Origin: Candidozyma auris
Lineage: Eukaryota; Ascomycota; Pichiomycetes; Serinales; Metschnikowiaceae
Direction: 5' to 3'
Assembly (NCBI RefSeq): GCF_003013715.1
Contig: NC_072815.1
Coordinates: 310,001-374,000, forward strand
DNA: 64,000 bases
A program made the translations under genes and the position numbers. Each line of letters starts with the position of its first letter. The stretch's first letter is position 1. Shown piece by piece: positions 19,171 to 29,307 of this stretch. Below the pieces are notes generated by a model that did no database searches, was not told the origin of the DNA, and saw only the letters and a list, made by a program, of their open reading frames with translations.

Positions 19171-19621
19171 GCCGAGCAACCAGTTTGCTTGTATCGACCC
19201 CGGAAGCTTCACTAATCACGAGGACCATGTGCTTGAGTATAACCCGTGAATGCAACAGCATCTTGGTACAATAGCATCCATATATGGGTTATCCATCTTT
19301 CATGAGTTGGTATCTGAATTTTATTGCATTCAATGTCGTCCATGAATATAATGGCCCCCTGCTTATAGACTCCTCACAGAGGGCCCCTACCATGTGGACT
19401 CTTCGGGAATCATTTGTACATTAGAAGTTATACATAGAACTATTGACTTTTCAAACTACTTTCCATGCGTATCTGCCGATCACAAAGAATTTGGTTCGTT
19501 TATCGGCGGCTCCCAATCCATGCTATAGTGCGCCCGCATGCGATCCTCTCGCAGGACACACTTTTTGCAACCATTTTGTGCTCATACCTACTCCCCGTCC
19601 AAATCAAACACACCCATCAAG
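19171..19621. other. Intergenic region FAF1-orphan gene
   Basis: 451 bases. Open frames read through it in more than one frame, but none has a convincing start or family. The last 60 bases before 19622 are C/A-rich and look like a yeast 5' UTR. Confidence 0.45.
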
Positions 19622-19999
19622 ATGTCTCAAAACTCTTCTTTTCCCCAAAGAAGTCACTCAACCAAGTCAGTCTTGCATGGGAAAACCAATGGGCGTCCTT
19701 ATGTTCGCCGTGATCTTCTCTTGTCCCACTACGTTAAGGCTAGCATTCCTCCTGGAGGCCTTCTTGCCCGAGTCAGAGACGTTGGGTATGTAGTGCCAGC
19801 CAATGAGGTTGCAGAATTTTGGGAAAAAAGCTACTACTACGACGAGATTATGTACTCTGCCAGCTACATTGACGGTGACGATAAAGATGAAAGTGGCAGA
19901 GGTATTCACCTCAGAGAGGATATTGTTCACAACCACATCGTTGACGAGGTTTCCGAAGAGGATGAAGTCGTGAGAAAGCTTGAGGAAATTGCTGAATGA
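19622..19999 (+). CDS. Unrecognised 125-residue protein
   Basis: I do not recognise this protein. It has a polar N-terminus (MSQNSSFPQRSHSTKS), then a region that looks folded (about 28-75, RDLLLSHYVKASIPPGG and VRDVGYVVPANEVAEFWEK). An acidic C-terminal half ends VVRKLEEIAE. There is no signal peptide or membrane segment. The frame is open upstream, but the ATG at 19622 has an A-rich context (atcaagATG) and starts the yeast-like part. The coherent charge pattern and clean start and stop suggest a real gene, perhaps restricted to related yeasts. BRN1 follows on the same strand after 376 bases. Confidence 0.6.
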   Translation: MSQNSSFPQRSHSTKSVLHGKTNGRPYVRRDLLLSHYVKASIPPGGLLARVRDVGYVVPANEVAEFWEKSYYYDEIMYSASYIDGDDKDESGRGIHLREDIVHNHIVDEVSEEDEVVRKLEEIAE

Positions 20000-20375
20000 G
20001 TAACAAATCGAGTAGGCTGCTGAACTTTTGATGTATGTTGGGCCATGTACTGTTTTGTCATCTTCATTGTATAGTGTATCTGTGTGCGTACATATGTCTC
20101 TCATACCTACTTACGATGTATGGCAAGTTGCAACAAGGTCGATTCCTTATAATACAGTGGAGGTGTCTATCTCTCATGACATCCGCTTGTCTCCCAAATA
20201 TTTTTGTTCTTCGACTCCGCGTTTAGTTCCCTCCCTCATTTTGCAACCCCATCGAATATCTTATCTGCGCGAAACCCAAACAAGTAAACATCAACACTTT
20301 CTAACCTCACGATAATACACTGATCCCTGTCCTTGATCTAATCCCACCCTTCCAATTATCTTATAAGAAAGTGAC
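20000..20375. other. Intergenic region before BRN1
   Basis: 376 bases with no credible gene; short overlapping open frames only. The final 100 bases are C/T/A-rich and likely include the BRN1 promoter and leader. Confidence 0.45.
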
Positions 20376-22607
20376 ATGGCCTCTGTGCTCCCGAAAAAGA
20401 GGGCCATGCAAGGCTCATCGAACAGAGGCAGCGCTGTTTACGACCTCAACCGCAGAGTCGTCTCTGGTAGATCAGCCTCTGGCGCCCGCTCAGTTTCTGG
20501 CAGCCGCCATGTTAGCCGAGGCGACATGTTTGTGGCTGCCGAGGATGACTCTTTCGCCGAGGATGCTATCGACTTCCATGAAAACAAAAACACCATCATG
20601 TCTAATTTCGAAGAGTGGATCAAGCTCTCCACAGATAATAAGATCACCCTGAAAAACTCGTGGCAGTTTGCGCTTATAGACTATTTCTACGACTTGAACG
20701 TGATAAAAGATGGTGACAACATCAATTTCCAGCGTGCATCGGCCACGTTGGATGGGTGCGTGAAGATCTATTCTAGTCGAGTGGAGTCCGTGGCCTCAGA
20801 GACAGGTAAGTTGCTTTCAGGACTAGCAAAGAAAAAAGGCGACGAGAATGCTGAAGACAAAGACGAGGACGATGATCAAAATAATGGCGAACACGTTGAC
20901 CCTGCTTCCCTTCGAAGAGAAAGAAGAGTCAACCGAGTGGTGGAGTCAACATTGCTACTGGAAGAAGCACTACGAATTAAAAAGCTCGACCAGGAGTTGG
21001 CCATTGATCCGCTTTTCAAAAAGGCCCTTTCGGACTTTGACGAAGGTGGTATAAAGTCGCTATTGCTCAATACTCTAAGGATAGACTCCTCCATGAGAGT
21101 GGTTTTTGACGCCACAACCAATGCACCCAAACAAACCACGGAAGAGGAGACTGAAGAAACAGACGACCAAGACCGACTAGATTTGTACCTGGATGAAGTC
21201 GATGTGGGCAAACTCAAGGGCCTTGTCTTTCAAGACGAGTCTGAACTCGAGACAACTACAATTGCACCAACAATGCCAGAGCTTGAAGCGGTTTTCAACG
21301 ATATTGGAAATGCCAAGAGCGTTCTTGGTGATGTCAACGCAAGATTGGGTGCCGCTCAAGAAGAAAGCGCTGAACCCGATCTAAATAACAATGACAACCA
21401 TGACTTCTTACTGCCAGCGAACGATGGTTTTGATGATTATGAACTCGGTAACGATGAAAATTCCCCCGGTATGCCAGAAAACGGTCAATTCATGAATTTT
21501 GCTAATATAGATGCTGAGCTTGCGCAAGGGCCCGTCCCTGATGATGATGATGATGATGATTTGGCCGGGAACAGTGAAGTTGTGACAGGGCATGTGCTTG
21601 ATCAAGATTTAATGACGTACTTCGATAAGACCATGAAAGATACCTGGAGAGGGCCTGAGCATTGGCGAATTGCTGCACTCAAAAAGCACAAAAATTTCGA
21701 CACGCCAATCTCCAATAAGTCTCGTGCAACCACTCCTCAAGTTGAAGGGGCGCCTGCTCAGCCGAAAAGAAAGCGGAAGGAGAACATCACAATTGATTTC
21801 TTCAAAGACGAGGACGAGGACTACATTGAAGATATTTTTCAGCATGCTAAAAAGTCGGCGCCGATTCTCCGACCAGCTGACTCAATCGACACAAACGAAT
21901 ACCACCTTTTACCGGACGACATTCAGTTCAACTCAAAGAAATTGGTGACCCTCTTCATAAAGCCCAATAGATCAATTGTTACGTTTTCCAGAAGAGCCAA
22001 GTCCTTACGAAATGATAACGACGTGTTGGAGAAGGCTGCGTACACCGATCAAGCCTACTTTGCAGAGGAGTACCAGAAACAAGAGAGAGAACGCGAGGAG
22101 GAAGAACGACAAGAAAAGCTCGCAGCATCCTTCCACCAGGCAGAATTGGACGATTACGATAACTACGGTGATATTGATTTCAATGATGTTCTAGGTGGTG
22201 CCGACCTGGCGAACGACGACATCAAGCCCGAAAATCAGTTTGTTACCGAAGGACGAAAAGCACGTCCAGAATACGTAAACTTCTCCAGGGTCGCTAAACG
22301 AGTTGATATCAAGCTTCTCAAAGATAATTTGTGGAAAGCAATTAAGCCAGAGACGAAAGAAACATCGCCAGAACTCCCCAATGCCGAGAATGGTGAAGTT
22401 GTTCCTGCTAAGCAACCAGTGAAAATCGAAACCCACTTTACCGACATTGCACAAAAAATTGGAACAATGTATAAACCCGAGGAGAAAAAAGACCTATCTA
22501 CTAGTTTTTGTTTCATCTGCATTCTACATTTGGCAAATGAGCATAAGCTTGATTTGCTGGTTAACGATGCCCACGATGACTTGCGCATTTCGGGGTATAG
22601 CGTTTAA
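20376..22607 (+). CDS. BRN1: Condensin kleisin subunit Brn1 (CAP-H/Barren)
   Basis: A 743-residue protein matching Brn1 (754 in S. cerevisiae), the kleisin that closes the Smc2-Smc4 ring and recruits the HEAT subunits of condensin. The N-terminal signature spans about residues 75-150 (FEEWIKLSTDNKITLKNSW, then ASATLDGCVKIYSSRVESV). A second conserved block containing ENITIDFF lies at about 470-490. The C-terminal winged-helix part carries LSTSFCFICILHLANEHKL. An Asp7 run is encoded by a GAT repeat (21540-21560). The CTG at 20649-20651 (NKIT-x-KNSW) sits where I recall a small polar residue in relatives. The first ATG of the frame is used. Confidence 0.96.
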   Translation: MASVLPKKRAMQGSSNRGSAVYDLNRRVVSGRSASGARSVSGSRHVSRGDMFVAAEDDSFAEDAIDFHENKNTIMSNFEEWIKLSTDNKITLKNSWQFALIDYFYDLNVIKDGDNINFQRASATLDGCVKIYSSRVESVASETGKLLSGLAKKKGDENAEDKDEDDDQNNGEHVDPASLRRERRVNRVVESTLLLEEALRIKKLDQELAIDPLFKKALSDFDEGGIKSLLLNTLRIDSSMRVVFDATTNAPKQTTEEETEETDDQDRLDLYLDEVDVGKLKGLVFQDESELETTTIAPTMPELEAVFNDIGNAKSVLGDVNARLGAAQEESAEPDLNNNDNHDFLLPANDGFDDYELGNDENSPGMPENGQFMNFANIDAELAQGPVPDDDDDDDLAGNSEVVTGHVLDQDLMTYFDKTMKDTWRGPEHWRIAALKKHKNFDTPISNKSRATTPQVEGAPAQPKRKRKENITIDFFKDEDEDYIEDIFQHAKKSAPILRPADSIDTNEYHLLPDDIQFNSKKLVTLFIKPNRSIVTFSRRAKSLRNDNDVLEKAAYTDQAYFAEEYQKQEREREEEERQEKLAASFHQAELDDYDNYGDIDFNDVLGGADLANDDIKPENQFVTEGRKARPEYVNFSRVAKRVDIKLLKDNLWKAIKPETKETSPELPNAENGEVVPAKQPVKIETHFTDIAQKIGTMYKPEEKKDLSTSFCFICILHLANEHKLDLLVNDAHDDLRISGYSV
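21540..21560 (+). repeat. (GAT)7 trinucleotide repeat in BRN1
   Basis: Seven tandem GAT codons encode seven Asp in the acidic linker of Brn1. The length may vary between strains. Confidence 0.9.
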
Positions 22608-22755
22608 GATGGTGTCAGATGAAACAAAAGAACCCAACGCGCGTTGATGTCCCCCGCATTGTACAGTGCATACGGTATGGTATACTGAAGAGAGTTAAAA
22701 GGGACGAGACCTCCGAGCAAGATTCGAGGAAGACGAACATTCGACTTTGGTGAAG

Positions 22756-23862
22756 ATGACATTGAGATTCAGGGCAGTCCAATATACCAGCAGTTCTAGT
22801 GCTTTGCAAATTAAGGAAGATCAGCTCGATGTTTCGCAGGATACAGACGGAACGTTTAGAGTGGGCCCAACAAATGTCCTAGTCAAGATTAAATGTGCTG
22901 CTTTGAACCCAGTTGACCTTGTTCTCAAAAGTATCACACCATTGCCCTTGGCGTATAGGAGAAAAGGTATAGGATTCGATTATTCCGGTATAGTTGTTGG
23001 AGTTGGCGAAGAGGCAGCCAAAAAGACGGGTGTAAAGGTTGGCAGCAAAGTGTGTGGAATGTTTCAAGAGGTTTTAGGCCGTGGGACTCTTGCAGAGTAC
23101 GCATTGATGGACACTGCAACGTCCTCAGGGTCAACTATACACGAGTTTGCCGAGAATCTCTCATTTCAAGAGGCCGCCTCATACCCATTGGTATTGGGCA
23201 CTGCCATTCTTATGTTCTCCAAGATAATGAAAGAAAACAAGAAACAGAGAATTCTAATTTTGGGCTCAGGCACCACGGTTGGGAAGTTCTGTGTTCAACT
23301 TGCAAAGAACGTGCACAACTTCGAGGAAGTGGTGGTCACCTGCTCGCCAAAGTCTGTTGACTTGGTAAAACTGCTTGGAGGCGATACATGGGTTGACTAC
23401 ACTGCGTGGGACCTGATACTAGACCCTGTGCTTGAGCTTGTAGGAATGAAGGGCAAGTTTGATGTGATCTTTGATTGTGCTGGAAATTGTGACCTCTTCC
23501 CACAAATTCACAATATATTAAAGGGAAGAAAGGAAGGTGGAACGTATGTGACGATCTCAGGTGACTTCAAGTATTCATTTTCGAAACCCACGGCTCTTCA
23601 GCTTGCCTGGAACAACCTTGGTCTTCCAAAAAGATACTTGGAGAGCAAGGTTGGTTACCTAGACTACAACTACGACTTCGTGAGTGTCATCAAGTCGATG
23701 TACCCCTGGCACAAGGATTGTAAGAAGCTCATTGAAGAAGAAAAGATCAAGCTTCAGGTAGACAGCGTGTACCCCTTCGAAGAGTTTGACAAGGCGTACG
23801 AAAGACTCGGGTCTAACCAAGCCAACGGCAAGGTTGTCGTTACTGTTGACTCTGACGACTGA
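22756..23862 (+). CDS. YIM1: Zinc-independent MDR oxidoreductase, Yim1-like
   Basis: A 368-residue member of the quinone-reductase branch of medium-chain dehydrogenases. It has an N-terminal GroES-like fold (VKIKCAALNPVDLVLK, GIGFDYSGIVVGVG) and a Rossmann NADPH site (RILILGSGTTVGKFCVQLAK). The end has the family form YERLGSNQANGKVVVTV. The closest yeast relative by overall layout is Yim1 (365 residues), linked to lipid droplets and DNA-damage response; the substrate is unknown. The frame opens at a TTG at 22747; the ATG at 22756 is the likely start. The CTG at 23371-23373 lies in VK-x-LGGD, where this superfamily usually reads VKSLGAD. Confidence 0.82.
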   Translation: MTLRFRAVQYTSSSSALQIKEDQLDVSQDTDGTFRVGPTNVLVKIKCAALNPVDLVLKSITPLPLAYRRKGIGFDYSGIVVGVGEEAAKKTGVKVGSKVCGMFQEVLGRGTLAEYALMDTATSSGSTIHEFAENLSFQEAASYPLVLGTAILMFSKIMKENKKQRILILGSGTTVGKFCVQLAKNVHNFEEVVVTCSPKSVDLVKLLGGDTWVDYTAWDLILDPVLELVGMKGKFDVIFDCAGNCDLFPQIHNILKGRKEGGTYVTISGDFKYSFSKPTALQLAWNNLGLPKRYLESKVGYLDYNYDFVSVIKSMYPWHKDCKKLIEEEKIKLQVDSVYPFEEFDKAYERLGSNQANGKVVVTVDSDD

Positions 23863-24405
23863 CGTTGTTATGTCATGTGGATCACATGAGATGTAGATGG
23901 CTTTATGTAAATTGATATACATGATTAAGGGAGAGGACAGTGGGGCTAGAAGCTCAGTAGGAGTACTCAACTAAGAGCACGACAAGAGCATTATTGAGGT
24001 TAACTAAATTACGTTGAGTATCGCACATAAATTAATACCGCAGCAGAAGTCAGTTTGAGCTATCATTTAAAAACTAGTGTTGCTGTAAGTTTACTATCTT
24101 TCATTTCAAGCGATTCTGCAATCTATGCTCAAGGTGAGTATTTCGCAACCACTGAGTCCATACTCACATCAAATACGAACAAACACATATCAAACAACAA
24201 AAAGAAGCCCGACACCCCAAAATCAAGCCCACCATCAAATGCTCAACTTTCTGTTCCAGTCCCATTAATTCTCTCGTCAGAACATCCTCCCTTCTATAAG
24301 GTTCCATCACTTGGTAGACGACCGCTCTTTTGAGCCTCGCACGTCACAATCACTCACCTTACAAAGTTTCACGCCTCCATCATTGAACTCACCAATACCC
24401 TGCAA
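23863..24405. other. Intergenic region YIM1-like/YME1
   Basis: 543 bases. A perfect 7-base inverted repeat lies just after the YIM1-like stop. The rest contains no supported gene; an open frame of about 90 codons at 24055-24333 begins at TTG and resembles nothing. Confidence 0.45.
23873..23889. repeat. Short inverted repeat (7-bp arms, 3-bp spacer)
   Basis: The sequence tcatgtg-gat-cacatga forms a perfect hairpin beginning 11 bases after the stop of the YIM1-like gene. It could be an RNA hairpin in the 3' UTR or a palindromic protein site with CATGTG/CACATG halves. Confidence 0.6.
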
Positions 24406-26457
24406 ATGCTAACTTCGCTTCCTAGGTACCTTCCTAGGACTACTTTGCTACGTCCGCTAGCTACTAGGGTGCCCCACCTCGCCAGAGTACGGGCTCTTCG
24501 CATACCACCTACAACACTTGGGGTGAGGCATGCTCTGAGCTGGACAGTGAGACTCCTTTCAGCCATGGAAAATAAGGCCAACACTGATATCGGCAACGCC
24601 GAATTACAACGTGAATTCTATCGTCACTTGTTGGATAACAACTACCCTCAAGTAGTTGTCCAGCGGTACGAGAGCCCGGGGATCGGCTCTAACCCTGAGT
24701 GCACGCAACTATACATCCAGGCGCTTCAGCAGTTGGGAGAAACGGCCAAAGCAGAACTGGTGGCTGCATCGTTGGCTTCTGGGTCACTGGCGGGAGCCTC
24801 AGGAGCAGGAATGGGCGCCGGTGCAGCTGGTAACATGGGTTTTGCTTCTGGTTTTGGCTCGCGCAATGAACCAGTGCATGTGGTTGTATCCGAGTCCAAC
24901 TTCACTATCTTGTCCAAATGGCTCAAGTGGCTTATTCCTATTGCATTGCTTACGTACGGAGCGCTGAATGCTTTCAACTTCTTGGTGGAAAACGGCACAT
25001 TGTTCCGTTCGCTGGAGGTGACGGATAAGTCGGTGGACGTTTCAAGATCCAACGTCAGGTTCAAAGACGTGTGCGGCTGTGACGAAGCCCGTGCTGAGCT
25101 TGAAGAAATCGTTGAGTTCTTGAGAGATCCTTCCAAGTTCACTGCTTTGGGTGGTAAGTTGCCGAAGGGTGTGCTCTTGACCGGTCCTCCTGGTACGGGT
25201 AAGACGCTTCTTGCGCGTGCTACCGCTGGCGAGGCCGAGGTGCCATTTTTCTTCATGTCCGGCTCCGAATTCGACGAGTTATACGTTGGTGTTGGCGCAA
25301 AGAGAATTAGAGAGTTGTTCAATCAAGCCAGGGAAAAAGCCCCAGCCATTGTCTTCATCGATGAATTGGACGCAATCGGAGGTAAACGTAACCCTAAAGA
25401 CCAGGCATATGCTAAGCAGACATTAAACCAGCTTCTTGTGGAGTTGGACGGCTTCTCACAGAGCGAAGGTATCATCATCATTGGCGCAACTAACTTCCCA
25501 CAATCTTTGGACAAGGCGTTGACGAGACCTGGCCGTTTTGATAAAGAGGTTGTTGTCGAACTTCCTGATGTGCGTGGGCGTGTCGATATCTTGAAGCACC
25601 ACATGGAGAATGTGGAGACCGCTGATGATGTTGATCCCTCTATCATCGCCAGAGGTACTCCGGGCTTTTCAGGAGCTGAGTTGATGAATTTGGTCAATCA
25701 AGCCGCTGTTCATGCTTCTCAGTTGTCTGCTCTCGCGGTAGACATGAGTCACTTTGAGTGGGCCAAGGACAAGATTCTAATGGGTGCTGCAAAGAAAAAG
25801 ATGGTAATTACAGAAGAATCTAGAAGAAACACCGCATACCACGAGGCGGGACATGCCATCATGGCGATGTTCTCTCCTGCTGCTACACCATTATACAAAG
25901 CTACCATTTTGCCCAGAGGAAGAGCCCTCGGTGTGACTTTCCAACTCCCAGAAATGGACAAGACTGACATGACCAAGAAAGAGTGTTTTTCAAGGCTTGA
26001 CGTTTGCATGGGTGGAAAGATCGCCGAGGAGATGATTCATGGACCTGACAATGTCACCAGTGGGTGTTCTTCTGACTTGGCTAACGCCACGAGCATGGCC
26101 AGAGCCATGGTTACTTCGTATGGTATGAGTGACAAGATCGGACCAGTAAGGTTAAGTGATGACTGGGAATCGTGGTCGCCAAAACTCAGAGACATGGCCG
26201 ATAATGAAGTAAGAAGTTTCCTTATTGAATCAGAGGAAAGAACACGCAAATTATTGAAGGAAAAGAGTGTCGAACTCAGAAGACTCGCCGAGGGCTTATT
26301 GGAGTATGAGACGCTAACTAGAGAAGAGATGGAGAAGGTTGTCAAAGGAGAGCCCATAAACAAGCCTAAGACGATGACGAATACAGTGATAAAGACCCCT
26401 GATGGCGGAAGGAAGGAGGTGATCAACGAGCCGGTTCCAATTCCAGTTGAAGCATAA
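24406..26457 (+). CDS. YME1: Mitochondrial i-AAA protease Yme1
   Basis: A 683-residue FtsH-family protease. The first 50 residues are Arg/Leu/Thr-rich with no acidic residue, a mitochondrial presequence. One membrane helix lies at about 172-194. The AAA domain follows with Walker A GPPGTGKT (260-267), Walker B IVFIDE (to 320) and pore loop YVG (293-295). The zinc protease site is HEAGH (479-483). A single membrane helix in the inner membrane, with the active domain facing the intermembrane space, is the i-AAA type. Yme1 degrades misfolded and surplus inner-membrane and intermembrane-space proteins. S. cerevisiae Yme1 is 747 residues; the N-terminal domain here is shorter and has a Gly/Ala/Ser-rich linker at about 120-152. 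Confidence 0.96.
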   Translation: MLTSLPRYLPRTTLLRPLATRVPHLARVRALRIPPTTLGVRHALSWTVRLLSAMENKANTDIGNAELQREFYRHLLDNNYPQVVVQRYESPGIGSNPECTQLYIQALQQLGETAKAELVAASLASGSLAGASGAGMGAGAAGNMGFASGFGSRNEPVHVVVSESNFTILSKWLKWLIPIALLTYGALNAFNFLVENGTLFRSLEVTDKSVDVSRSNVRFKDVCGCDEARAELEEIVEFLRDPSKFTALGGKLPKGVLLTGPPGTGKTLLARATAGEAEVPFFFMSGSEFDELYVGVGAKRIRELFNQAREKAPAIVFIDELDAIGGKRNPKDQAYAKQTLNQLLVELDGFSQSEGIIIIGATNFPQSLDKALTRPGRFDKEVVVELPDVRGRVDILKHHMENVETADDVDPSIIARGTPGFSGAELMNLVNQAAVHASQLSALAVDMSHFEWAKDKILMGAAKKKMVITEESRRNTAYHEAGHAIMAMFSPAATPLYKATILPRGRALGVTFQLPEMDKTDMTKKECFSRLDVCMGGKIAEEMIHGPDNVTSGCSSDLANATSMARAMVTSYGMSDKIGPVRLSDDWESWSPKLRDMADNEVRSFLIESEERTRKLLKEKSVELRRLAEGLLEYETLTREEMEKVVKGEPINKPKTMTNTVIKTPDGGRKEVINEPVPIPVEA

Positions 26458-26635
26458 AGGAGAGAAGAAAGAACGAGATGTCGAAATAAGAGGAGAAGAA
26501 AAGAATTAACATTACTTGCATCAAGTGTTTTTCTTATGTAGTAATCTTTAACGAAATTGTAAATACATTTAGAGCTAATAACGATCGAGTGAGTGTGTAA
26601 TTTAACTAGTTACTATACAATTTATTTGATTGAGG

Positions 26636-28657
26636 TTACTGTTGACCCCCATTCTGGAAGAAGTTGGCCAACTGGGCACCCAAGTTGGGGTTTTGTGGAT
26701 TGCCGAAGTTGGGTGGATATCCTTGTGGTGGTTGCTGCTGTGGTGGCATCTGTTGCATAGGCATCTGACCAGGGTATCCTGGTGGCGGCAGATTAGCAAA
26801 CAAACCAGACAATGGGTTTGCTTGTTGATTGTTGTAGCCATTGAAGTCTGGACGACTGCCCATGCTAGTTTTAACATACTGATCTTCAGATTCCCCAGGC
26901 CTGTTAGACTTGGGACCGTTTCTTGTAGAGTTCGTAGGCATCTTCTTAGACATTGCTTTGGAAGATATACCAGTACCGATCTCGATGTCTGGCTCATCAA
27001 TTACAATACCACTTACAAGGGGCTGACCACCAGTTCCACCCCATTCGGCCTCAACAACCCACTGCCTGTCAGCATCAGTCAAACGCACAATGGGAATAAT
27101 CGAGACACCATGCTGGTAGTTGCAACAATCTCTGGGACCAAAACCAACACCCCAACGCGTTCTCAAAGGCAAAGCACCGTCCTTGTTGAATGATTGGATG
27201 ACAGCCTCAGCTTCTCTCCTGGAATAGACCTTGACGAAAGCATGCTTTCTCTCGCTGTTGAGAATGACCGATTGAACTTCAGCGTAAGGTCTCAAGTGAG
27301 AAGCGAGAGATCTCTCATCCATACCACGAGGAACACCTCCAATGAACAATGTTCTTGACATCACCTTGAAAGAGCCCTGAGGAATAGTGTTGTCGAACCC
27401 TACGTTACGAGGACGATAATGAGGGGCACCAGGAATGTTACGCTCACCTTCATGAGGAGCGAAGCCATGCGAGAGAGACTTGTCTTGAGTGCCTGGAGAA
27501 CCATGAGTTCTTGGAGGCGATCGGGAACGATTTCTTCTCAGGTACCCTGAACCGTCGTCACGACCTCTTCTTTCATACTGCTGGTGCTGACCATAGACAC
27601 CATTACGATCGAAGCCATTGTGGCCTTGTGGAGGCATTGGAGGCATGCCAGGATGTGGAGGCAAACCCTGACCGTTAGGAACAGGAGGCATACCGGGCAT
27701 TTGGGCACCTGGTGGTGGCGATTGAGCAGAGCCTGCACCGCCTTGCATCTGCTGTAACATGTTAAAGAGCTGACCTTGCTGAACCTGAGGGATAGGAGGA
27801 AGCTGAGACTGCGACGCCTGTTGTATTGGCTGAGCATTCTGAAAGCCGGGGCTACGGATACTCTGGTTCTGTGGCGCTGGAGAGCCACTCTTGTTTTGGC
27901 TCCCGCCAGCAAGCGCCGACAATTGAGATAAGATATTGGCAGCATTATTGTTGTTGTTGTTGTTTGAAGGCGCTGCTTGCAGTGTTCCTGGAGAAGCGAC
28001 AGCAGGAGGAGTAGGAGTCTCGGTCTTCTTTGCCAAGGAGGCCAAAGTCAGCAAGATATTTCCTGAATCGCTTGCGTGGTTGGATTGACTAGAATTAGCT
28101 GGAGCACCAGAGGCAGCAGAGGCACTAGAGGAAGCAGCAGCAGGAGGTGGTGGGGGAAGCGATGACTTCTTATTTGGAGGACTACCAGGAGGCGTGGCAG
28201 AGCGGAAGTGCTTGTCTCTCATGGCTGCCAAAGTGGCAGGAGAGAAAGTAGCAGCACGCTCCCAAATGTCCACGAGCTTGGAGATCTTAGTGTTGGTAGA
28301 AGGCACAACCAGCAACAGCATGGCGTCGTCCATGATGGACTCGATTAATTCACTAATCTTGTAAACACCACTGGCAAAGGAACCTTCAGGAGCAGATGCA
28401 TCTATAGCTTCACCTCTCTTCTTTGCCTCTTCTTTGTAGACCCTCACGATGGAGTCCACAACATACAAGGCACCCAACTTATGTGAAGAGGGAGTAGCTT
28501 TGCAACTGTTGTACAAGGCAGAAACAATTTGGGATCCGTCCTTAACATTAGCCACAGCAATGTCGGTGAGTTTCTTGATACGAGACCCAGAGACACCTGG
28601 GGCCTTTAAAGTGGGTAACTCCTTTAGTATGGACTCAAACTCCGAAACAGCAGACAT
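26636..28657 (-). CDS. NRD1: Transcription termination factor Nrd1 (CID + RRM)
   Basis: A 673-residue protein. It has an N-terminal CTD-interacting domain (about 1-155, FESILKELPTLKAPGVSGSR) and an RRM at about 430-510 (RTLFIGGVPRGMDERSL, KHAFVKVYSRREAEAVI). The Nrd1/Seb1-specific extension follows the RRM (GVGFGPRDCCNYQHGVSIIP). Nrd1 binds GUAA/G in nascent RNA and Ser5-phosphorylated Pol II tail and, with Nab3 and Sen1, ends snoRNA and cryptic transcripts. The protein is longer than S. cerevisiae Nrd1 (575), with Asn, Gln and Pro-rich low-complexity linkers and a Pro/Gln-rich tail. The ATG at 28657 starts the CID directly. MRPL17 lies head to head, as a neighbour also seen in S. cerevisiae (YNL251C/YNL252C). 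Confidence 0.94.
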   Translation of the reverse strand: MSAVSEFESILKELPTLKAPGVSGSRIKKLTDIAVANVKDGSQIVSALYNSCKATPSSHKLGALYVVDSIVRVYKEEAKKRGEAIDASAPEGSFASGVYKISELIESIMDDAMLLLVVPSTNTKISKLVDIWERAATFSPATLAAMRDKHFRSATPPGSPPNKKSSLPPPPPAAASSSASAASGAPANSSQSNHASDSGNILLTLASLAKKTETPTPPAVASPGTLQAAPSNNNNNNNAANILSQLSALAGGSQNKSGSPAPQNQSIRSPGFQNAQPIQQASQSQLPPIPQVQQGQLFNMLQQMQGGAGSAQSPPPGAQMPGMPPVPNGQGLPPHPGMPPMPPQGHNGFDRNGVYGQHQQYERRGRDDGSGYLRRNRSRSPPRTHGSPGTQDKSLSHGFAPHEGERNIPGAPHYRPRNVGFDNTIPQGSFKVMSRTLFIGGVPRGMDERSLASHLRPYAEVQSVILNSERKHAFVKVYSRREAEAVIQSFNKDGALPLRTRWGVGFGPRDCCNYQHGVSIIPIVRLTDADRQWVVEAEWGGTGGQPLVSGIVIDEPDIEIGTGISSKAMSKKMPTNSTRNGPKSNRPGESEDQYVKTSMGSRPDFNGYNNQQANPLSGLFANLPPPGYPGQMPMQQMPPQQQPPQGYPPNFGNPQNPNLGAQLANFFQNGGQQ
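27944..27965 (-). repeat. Asn-codon repeat in NRD1
   Basis: A run of AAC/AAT codons (TTG/ATT on the plus strand) encodes a short poly-Asn tract in the linker between the CID and RRM of Nrd1. Confidence 0.75.
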
Positions 28658-29307
28658 GATTACAACTAAATAGATCGCAACGAGACTATGTCTTCTACTA
28701 AGAAGTACTTTTGTGTTTTATCTTTGGTCAAAGTCTGACGTCGATGTTTTGAGTTCTGCGTCCTAGTCTTTCTCTTCTGTTCCTCAGGTCCTCAGGAGAA
28801 TCCTTCGTTTACGTTATTACTAAACAACCGAGGTTGACAAAAAATACAAATACGTTGTCTTTTGGAACAGTTACTATAAAACCGGATGGTTTTGGAGGGA
28901 TTGGTAGGTCTTTTTTTTGGTTGGATGATACTGCCACGAGAGGAAAAAAAGTGGTATCTACTCAGGGGCGTGTGGGATCACCAACGCTGGTGCTTTAATA
29001 GCAAAGTGGGTTGCACACGACTCGAGAGTGTCCCCCCTGTCTGCAGGCGAATACGGTGGACTAACCTACAAATTGTACCTCAACTTGACATAAGAAGCCA
29101 CCAAAGGGTATCGAAAGCTACTTTTTCCAGGTGTACAAAAGTGGCTTCCATAGAACTTATGTTGATGAAGCTTCATGTCGTGCCCAGATTTACGCTATCT
29201 AGTCTCCTGAACATGGAGGTCTGGTCTGAGATATACCTCGCGGTTGAAAAATTCGTTACATCTTGGATCTTCAAATCCATAAGCTTATCCGTAACTTCAG
29301 CAGTATC
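28658..29307. promoter_or_regulatory. Divergent promoter region NRD1/MRPL17
   Basis: 650 bases. On the NRD1 side, the expected 5' UTR contains TCTTAGTAG (28703-28695, minus strand) and GTAA (28663-28660), sequences like Nab3 and Nrd1 recognition sites. A TGACGTC sequence is present near 28736. A 140-codon open frame crosses this region on the plus strand but overlaps the MRPL17 start in another frame and looks random. Confidence 0.5.
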
